Assembly: GCF_002261215.1 (NCBI RefSeq)
Contig: NZ_NEVS01000004.1
Coordinates: 3,534,001 to 3,598,000, forward strand
DNA: 64,000 bases
Direction: 5' to 3'
Source of the DNA: Bordetella genomosp. 11
Lineage (GTDB): Bacteria; Pseudomonadota; Gammaproteobacteria; Burkholderiales; Burkholderiaceae_B
Of this stretch, positions 59,447 to 64,000 are shown piece after piece (position 1 is the first letter of the stretch; each line of letters begins with the position of its first letter). Under the pieces are notes generated by a model. The model had not been told where the DNA came from. It ran no database searches and saw only the letters and a list, made by a program, of their open reading frames with translations. A program made the translations under genes and the position numbers.

Positions 59447-60439
59447 ATGATTTTTTCCCTGCCCTTTTCGCGGCGCCGCGTTGCCGCGCTGGCCGCCTGC
59501 TGCCTGGCGCTTTGCGGACTGGCATCGCCCGCCGCCCGCGCGGCCTTTCCCGAACGACCCATCCGCCTGATCGTGCCCTTCCCGCCGGGCGGCGGCACCG
59601 ACCTGGTCGCCCGCCAGCTGGCCGAGGGGATGACGCAGAACCTGGGCCAGACCGTGGTGGTGGAAAACCGCGGCGGCGGCAGCACCATCATCGGCACGGA
59701 GGCCGTCGCCAAGGCGCAGCCCGACGGCTATACGATCCTGCTGGCGACCTTCGCCCACGCGGTCAATCCGGCCCTGCACAAAAAGCTGCCCTACTCCACG
59801 TTCGATGCCTTCGCGCCCGTGGCGCTGATCGGCCGGTCGCCGAACGTACTGGTGGTATCGCCGAAAGCCCCCTTCAAGACCGTCCAGGAATTGCTGGCGT
59901 ACGCCCGCTCGCATCCCGGCAAGCTGACCTTCGGCTCCTATGGCAACGGCACATCGGCCCATCTGGCCGGCGAGATGTTCAAGAGCCTGGCGCACGTCAA
60001 CATGGTGCACGTGCCCTATCGCGGCTCCGGCCCCGCGCTGACCGATCTGATGGGCGGCCAGATCGATACGATGTTCTCGACGGTGTCCAGCGTCGCCCAG
60101 CTGGTGAAGACCGGCCAGTTGCGCGCGCTGGCCGTGACCTCGGCCCAGCGTTCGCCATCGCACCCGGACTGGCCGACGGTGGCCGAATCCGGCGTGCCGG
60201 GCTATGTGGTGGAGAGCTGGTACGGCGTGTACGCGCCCGCCGGCACGCCGCCCGATGTCATCGCGCGCCTGAACGCCGCGCTGAAGGTGGCCGTGCAGGC
60301 CCCGGGCTTCCGCCGCAACGTGGAAGAGGAAGGCCTGGCGATCGACGTCGGCGACCCGAAGCAGCTGGATACCTTCGTGCGTGGCGAAGCCCAACGCTGG
60401 GACAAGATCATCAAGGACGCCGGCATCGCCGAGCAGTAG
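59447..60439 (+). CDS. Bug-family (TctC) periplasmic solute-binding protein
   Basis: This 330-residue periplasmic receptor has a signal peptide (about 1-29, ALCGLASPAARA) and mature Bug-fold marks: FPERPIRLIVPFPPGGGTDLVAR, VVENRGGGSTIIG, the PDGYTILLAT segment and VPYRGSGPALTDLMGGQIDTMF. CTGGAG lies six bases before the ATG; a longer frame upstream lacks a signal peptide. Bug proteins deliver carboxylates, aromatic acids or amino acids to TctAB. No tctAB genes are adjacent, so it might serve one of the two TctAB pairs in this window or act as a sensor only. Confidence 0.9.
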   Translation: MIFSLPFSRRRVAALAACCLALCGLASPAARAAFPERPIRLIVPFPPGGGTDLVARQLAEGMTQNLGQTVVVENRGGGSTIIGTEAVAKAQPDGYTILLATFAHAVNPALHKKLPYSTFDAFAPVALIGRSPNVLVVSPKAPFKTVQELLAYARSHPGKLTFGSYGNGTSAHLAGEMFKSLAHVNMVHVPYRGSGPALTDLMGGQIDTMFSTVSSVAQLVKTGQLRALAVTSAQRSPSHPDWPTVAESGVPGYVVESWYGVYAPAGTPPDVIARLNAALKVAVQAPGFRRNVEEEGLAIDVGDPKQLDTFVRGEAQRWDKIIKDAGIAEQ

Positions 60440-60517
60440 ACGGACTGGCCGCGGACATTCCCAGCGGCCGGCCGCCGCAACCCAACCCAACGCGGGCCCA
60501 GGCCCGCCACCAGAGAC

Positions 60518-61312
60518 ATGATGCAGAATCCCACCCTACAGATGCAGATCGACGACGGCGTGGCCGTCATCACGCTGAACCGCCCCGAAGTCCGCAATGC
60601 GATCGACGATGAAATGCGCCAGGACTTCATCGCCATGCTGGACCAGGTCACCCGCGACAGCGCCATCCGTGCCCTGGTGCTGACGGGCGCCGGCAAGGCG
60701 TTCTGCGCCGGCGGCGATATCCGCGGCATGCGCGAACGCATGGCGGCCCCCGCCGGGCAGGTGGCGTTCAACGGCTGGAGCCGCCAGCAGCGCACCCACC
60801 ATGCCGTGGCGGCCCTGCATAACCTGACCAAGCCCACCATCGCGGCGGTCAACGGCCCCGCGACCGGGCTGGGCTGCGACCTGGCCCTGTGCTGCGATTT
60901 CGTGATGGCCGCCGACACGGCGACCTTTGCCATGACCTACATCCTGCGCGGCCTGATTCCGGACGGCGGCGGCATGTACTTCCTGCCGCGTCGCGTCGGC
61001 CTGCAGCGCGCCAAGGAATTGATCTACACCGGGCGCACCGTATCGGCGGAAGAAGCGCACACGCTCGGCATGGCCGATCGCGTGGCGCCCGCCGGCGAGC
61101 TGCTGCGCCAGGCCTGCGACTGGGCCCGCGCGCTGGGCGTGGGGTCCGGCGCGGCGCTGGCCTTGAGCAAAACCATCCTGAACCAGACCTTCGAGCTGAC
61201 AGCGGAACAGGTATTCCAGATGGGCAGCCAGGCGCAGGCCATCTGCTACACCACGGAACAACACCAGGCCTCGGTCCAGGCCTTCCTGGACAAATCGGCA
61301 AAGAAGGGCTGA
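60518..61312 (+). CDS. Enoyl-CoA hydratase/isomerase family protein
   Basis: This 264-residue crotonase-fold enzyme acts on acyl-CoA esters. The oxyanion hole is in AFCAGGDIRGM and GPATGLGCDLALCCDF. The two catalytic glutamates of true hydratases are not both kept: the first position is Asp in GCDLAL, and the later segment reads GLIPDGGGMYFLPRRVG, with Asp as in PaaG-type isomerases. It may therefore be an isomerase or atypical hydratase. It is 78 bases from the Bug gene and three bases before the acyl-CoA synthetase, and so part of one catabolic operon. Confidence 0.88.
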   Translation: MMQNPTLQMQIDDGVAVITLNRPEVRNAIDDEMRQDFIAMLDQVTRDSAIRALVLTGAGKAFCAGGDIRGMRERMAAPAGQVAFNGWSRQQRTHHAVAALHNLTKPTIAAVNGPATGLGCDLALCCDFVMAADTATFAMTYILRGLIPDGGGMYFLPRRVGLQRAKELIYTGRTVSAEEAHTLGMADRVAPAGELLRQACDWARALGVGSGAALALSKTILNQTFELTAEQVFQMGSQAQAICYTTEQHQASVQAFLDKSAKKG

Positions 61313-61315
61313 GCC

Positions 61316-63412
61316 ATGCGCGCGATCGATACCCTGCTTCATCCCCGCAGCATCGCCGTGATCGGCGCCTCGGCGGACGCCAGCAAGACCGCCGGCCGGC
61401 CCGTGGCCTATCTGCAAAAGCACGGCTACGCCGGCACCATCTACCCCGTCAACCCGCGCGCCGACCAGGTCGGCGGCCTGACCTGCTATCCGGACATCGA
61501 CAGCCTGCCGGGCGTGCCCGATGTCGGCCTGGTGCTGGTCGCCCCCGACCGCGCCATCGATGCCGTGGCCGCGCTGTCCCGCCGCGGCACGCCGGCCGCC
61601 ATCGTGCTGGCCAGCGGCTTCGGCGAAACCGGCGAAAGCGGCGCGCGGCGCCAGCAGGCGCTGAAGGAAGCCGCCGGCGGCATGCGGCTGCTCGGCCCCA
61701 ATACCATTGGCCTGGTCAACCTGACCGACCGCATCATGCTGTGCGCCAGCGGCGCCCTGGAGATGGAATCGCTGCAGGGCGGCGGCATCGCCGTGGTATC
61801 GCAGAGCGGCGGAATCCTGGGCTCGCTGCTGTCGCGCGCCGCCGCGGCAGGCCTCGGTTTCTCCAAACTCGTATCCACCGGCAACGAAGTGGACCTGGAA
61901 GCCGCCGACTTCGTCGACCACCTGGCCGACGATGCCGCCACCCAGGTCATCGCGTTGTACATGGAAGGCCTGCGCAACCCGGAAAAATTCCGCCGCGCCG
62001 CGCTCAAGGCCGCGCGCGCGGGCAAGCCCGTGGTGGTCTACAAGGTCGGCCGTTCCGAATCCGGCGCGCGGTCGGCGGCATCGCACACCGGCGCGCTGGC
62101 CGGCGAAGACCGCGTCTACGACGCCCTGTTCAACCAGGTGGGGGCCATCCGCGCGCAGACCTTCGCCGATCTGCTGGATATTCCCGCCGCGCTGGCCACG
62201 CGCCGCCGCCTGCGCGGCAAGCGCATCGCCATCCTGACGTCGACCGGCGGCGCCGGCACGCTGGTCGCCGACAGCCTGGGCGTGGCCGGGTTCGACACGC
62301 CGCCGCCGGGGCCGGAAACGGCCGCCCGGCTGCGCGATCTGCAGAAGAACGACCAGATCGTGCTGGACCGCAATCCCATCGACGTCACCCTGGCCGGCCT
62401 GCAACCGGAACTGCTGCGCAACACCATCGCCACGCTGCTGGACAGCACCGACTACGACGCGGTCATTACCGTGGTCGGTTCGTCCGCGCTGGCGCAACCC
62501 ACGCTGGCGGCCGGTGCCATTGCCGCCTCGCTGGGCCAGAGCGACAAGCCGGTGCTGGCCTACGTCAGCCCCCACGCCCCGACGGTGCTCGCCAACGTCA
62601 ACCGGGCCGGCGCGCCCGCGTTCACGGCGCCCGAAAGCTTCGCCGCGGTGCTGTCCGCCATGCTGGCCCGCACGGCGCGCGAAACCGCGACCGCGGACGA
62701 TGCCGGCACGGACGCCGCGGCGGGCGGCGCGCAGCCCGCCGCGGCCCCGGCCGACCTGCCCGCGGGTTCGCTGAACGAAGCCCAGGCGCGCGCCTTGTTC
62801 GCGCGCTACGGCATCCCGTCGGTCGGCGAACGGACGGTGAGCGACGCCGCGCAGGGGCGGCGCGAGGCCACGACATTCGACCGTCCCGTGGTGCTCAAGG
62901 TGCTGTCCAGCCGCATTACCCACAAGACCGAGGCGGGCGGCGTCGCCGTGGGTGTGGCGCCCGCGGCGATCGGCGAGGCGATCGAGGCCATGGCGGCGCG
63001 CGTGCGCGAACGGACCGGTATCGAGCCCGAAGGCTATCTGCTGCAGGAAATGGCCTCGGGCGTGGAGATGATCGTCGGGGTGCATCGCGACCCGCAACTC
63101 GGCCCGACCCTGCTGGTGGGATTGGGCGGGGTCACCGCCGAATTGTTCCAGGACACGGCGCTGCGCCTGCTACCCGTGGATCGGGCCACCGTGCGCGACA
63201 TGCTGCGGTCCCTGAAGGCCTGGCCCCTGCTGGACGGCTATCGCGGCCGCCCCAAGGCCGACGTCAAGGCGCTGGAGGACGCGGTATTGAACTTCGCGTC
63301 GATGGCGGTGCAGTTGGGCGAACGCCTGGTGGAAGCGGAAATCAACCCGCTCTTCGTCCAGGAGGAAGGCCGCGGCGTACGCGCGGCCGACGGCGTCGCC
63401 ATCTTGAAATAA
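61316..63412 (+). CDS. NDP-forming acyl-CoA synthetase (acetate-CoA ligase family)
   Basis: This 698-residue fused alpha-beta acyl-CoA synthetase has a CoA-binding Rossmann domain (about 1-135, SIAVIGASADASKTAGRPVAYL), two succinyl-CoA-ligase-like domains (about 150-290, with SQSGGILGSLL and the SHTGALAGED loop that bears the histidine; about 295-440), an Ala/Pro linker (about 445-480) and an ATP-grasp domain (about 485-698). It would activate an organic acid with CoA or work in reverse to make ATP. The acid is likely the cargo of the adjacent Bug protein; that is inference. It is the last gene of the operon. Confidence 0.9.
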   Translation: MRAIDTLLHPRSIAVIGASADASKTAGRPVAYLQKHGYAGTIYPVNPRADQVGGLTCYPDIDSLPGVPDVGLVLVAPDRAIDAVAALSRRGTPAAIVLASGFGETGESGARRQQALKEAAGGMRLLGPNTIGLVNLTDRIMLCASGALEMESLQGGGIAVVSQSGGILGSLLSRAAAAGLGFSKLVSTGNEVDLEAADFVDHLADDAATQVIALYMEGLRNPEKFRRAALKAARAGKPVVVYKVGRSESGARSAASHTGALAGEDRVYDALFNQVGAIRAQTFADLLDIPAALATRRRLRGKRIAILTSTGGAGTLVADSLGVAGFDTPPPGPETAARLRDLQKNDQIVLDRNPIDVTLAGLQPELLRNTIATLLDSTDYDAVITVVGSSALAQPTLAAGAIAASLGQSDKPVLAYVSPHAPTVLANVNRAGAPAFTAPESFAAVLSAMLARTARETATADDAGTDAAAGGAQPAAAPADLPAGSLNEAQARALFARYGIPSVGERTVSDAAQGRREATTFDRPVVLKVLSSRITHKTEAGGVAVGVAPAAIGEAIEAMAARVRERTGIEPEGYLLQEMASGVEMIVGVHRDPQLGPTLLVGLGGVTAELFQDTALRLLPVDRATVRDMLRSLKAWPLLDGYRGRPKADVKALEDAVLNFASMAVQLGERLVEAEINPLFVQEEGRGVRAADGVAILK

Positions 63413-63477
63413 CCCTTGACACCGGGCGGCCCCCCGCGGCCGATACCATCCGTCAAACTCTTGGTGTACCGTAGAGC

Positions 63478-63506
63478 GACGCCGCGCGGATTTGCCGCGC
63501 GGCGTC
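63478..63506 (+). promoter_or_regulatory. Perfect 12-bp inverted repeat in the leader of the ROK kinase gene
   Basis: GACGCCGCGCGG and CCGCGCGGCGTC enclose a five-base loop. It lies eight bases before the AAGGAG ribosome-binding site and about 60 bases after a perfect -35 hexamer (TTGACA, 63416-63421) that has no good -10. No T-run follows, so it may be a leader hairpin that protects or regulates the message, or the end of the upstream operon. Confidence 0.5.
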
Positions 63507-63529
63507 ATCGCCCAAGGAGCCCCTGACGC

Positions 63530-64000
63530 ATGAAGCCCGGCATACTGGCCATCGACATCGGCGGCACCGGCCTGAAGGCCGCCGTCATCAACGAAAAAGG
63601 CCAGATGCTGGCCGACCGCGTGCGGGTTCCCACTCCCCACCCCTGCCCGCCCAAGGTGCTGCTGGAAAACCTCAAGCACATGGTGGCCGGGCTGCCCGAC
63701 TTCGATCGCATCTCTATCGGGTTTCCGGGCGTCGTGCGCGAAGGCAAGGTTCTGACGGCACCCAACCTGGATACCAGCCTGTGGGCCGGCTTCCCGCTGC
63801 GCCAGGCGATCTCGCGCGCCTTCGGCAACAAGCCGGCCCATCTGTTGAACGACGCCGACATGCAGGGCCTGGGCCTGGTCAGCGGACGCGGACTGGAATT
63901 CGTCATCACCCTCGGGACGGGCGTGGGAACCGCGCTGTTCCGCGACGGCGAGCTCATGCCGCACATGGAGCTGGCCCACCACCCGATCCGCAAGGACAAG
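63530..64000 (+). CDS. ppgK: ROK-family kinase, probable polyphosphate glucokinase (partial)
   Basis: The first 157 codons of a sugar kinase run off the right edge. The N-terminal LAIDIGGTGLKAAVI is the phosphate-binding loop of ROK kinases, and ISIGFPGVVREGKV, HLLNDADMQGLG (with the catalytic aspartate) and FVITLGTGVGTALF are as in polyphosphate glucokinases, which phosphorylate glucose with polyphosphate or ATP. AAGGAG lies ten bases before the ATG. The polyphosphate-specific part would be in the missing C-terminus, so the donor is not certain. Confidence 0.8.
   Translation, partial: MKPGILAIDIGGTGLKAAVINEKGQMLADRVRVPTPHPCPPKVLLENLKHMVAGLPDFDRISIGFPGVVREGKVLTAPNLDTSLWAGFPLRQAISRAFGNKPAHLLNDADMQGLGLVSGRGLEFVITLGTGVGTALFRDGELMPHMELAHHPIRKDK

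Noticed and set aside
1..64000. tRNA, rRNA, CRISPR arrays, insertion sequences, prophage attachment sites
   Set aside because: I looked for cloverleaf-type sequence, regularly spaced repeats and transposase motifs and saw none; the TolA rod repeat and the 17-bp repeat are the only tandem repeats noted.

Overview
The window is chromosomal DNA from a high-GC betaproteobacterium. The gene content points to Burkholderiales, most likely Alcaligenaceae (Bordetella/Achromobacter type). The grounds are several tripartite tricarboxylate transporter parts (two TctAB pairs and one Bug receptor), a TctDE-type two-component system, divergent rppH/proS next to ybgC-tolQRAB-pal-cpoB, and a complete type VI secretion locus. 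This placement is inferred from gene families and synteny; no search was run. I saw no rRNA, tRNA, CRISPR array or insertion sequence.

Layout. 1-0.7 kb: the end of zapA and a coiled-coil gene, on the minus strand. 0.7-1.5 kb: a non-coding stretch holding a palindrome and a 17-bp tandem repeat. 1.5-12 kb: metabolism and transport, with tctBA, a gamma-glutamyltranspeptidase-like hydrolase, a beta-hydroxyacid dehydrogenase, ghrA, a second tctBA and its tctDE regulators. 12-19.7 kb: rppH, proS and the Tol-Pal envelope operon. 19.7-21.6 kb: a FecCD permease and its ATPase, with no binding protein or receptor beside them.

21.6-41.7 kb is a type VI secretion cluster read leftward: tssA-B-C-hcp-E-F-G-H(clpV)-vgrG-PAAR-like(DUF4280)-unknown 90-aa gene-tssJ-K-L-M. 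All 13 core genes look intact. A -24/-12 (sigma-54) promoter match lies upstream of tssA. Stem-loops on both sides of hcp may set its dosage. Beyond tssA lie two candidate secreted proteins: a divergent gene of about 340-400 residues that may belong to the DUF3626 family, and a 230-residue disordered, proline-rich protein with an SH3-ligand consensus. Neither has an assigned function.

44.7-52.6 kb: mgtC, a MocR-type regulator with tandem upstream repeats, and a four-gene signalling operon (triple-receiver hybrid kinase, CheR, receiverless CheB, receiver-kinase) with no chemoreceptor in sight. 52.6-55.4 kb is a leftward beta-propeller/deacetylase/fatty-acid-hydroxylase operon. After a methyltransferase and a PepSY membrane protein with a Fur-like box, the window ends in a catabolic block: a hydratase, an IclR regulator with a palindromic site, a Bug receptor, an enoyl-CoA hydratase/isomerase and an NDP-forming acyl-CoA synthetase. 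Last is the start of a ROK/polyphosphate glucokinase gene.
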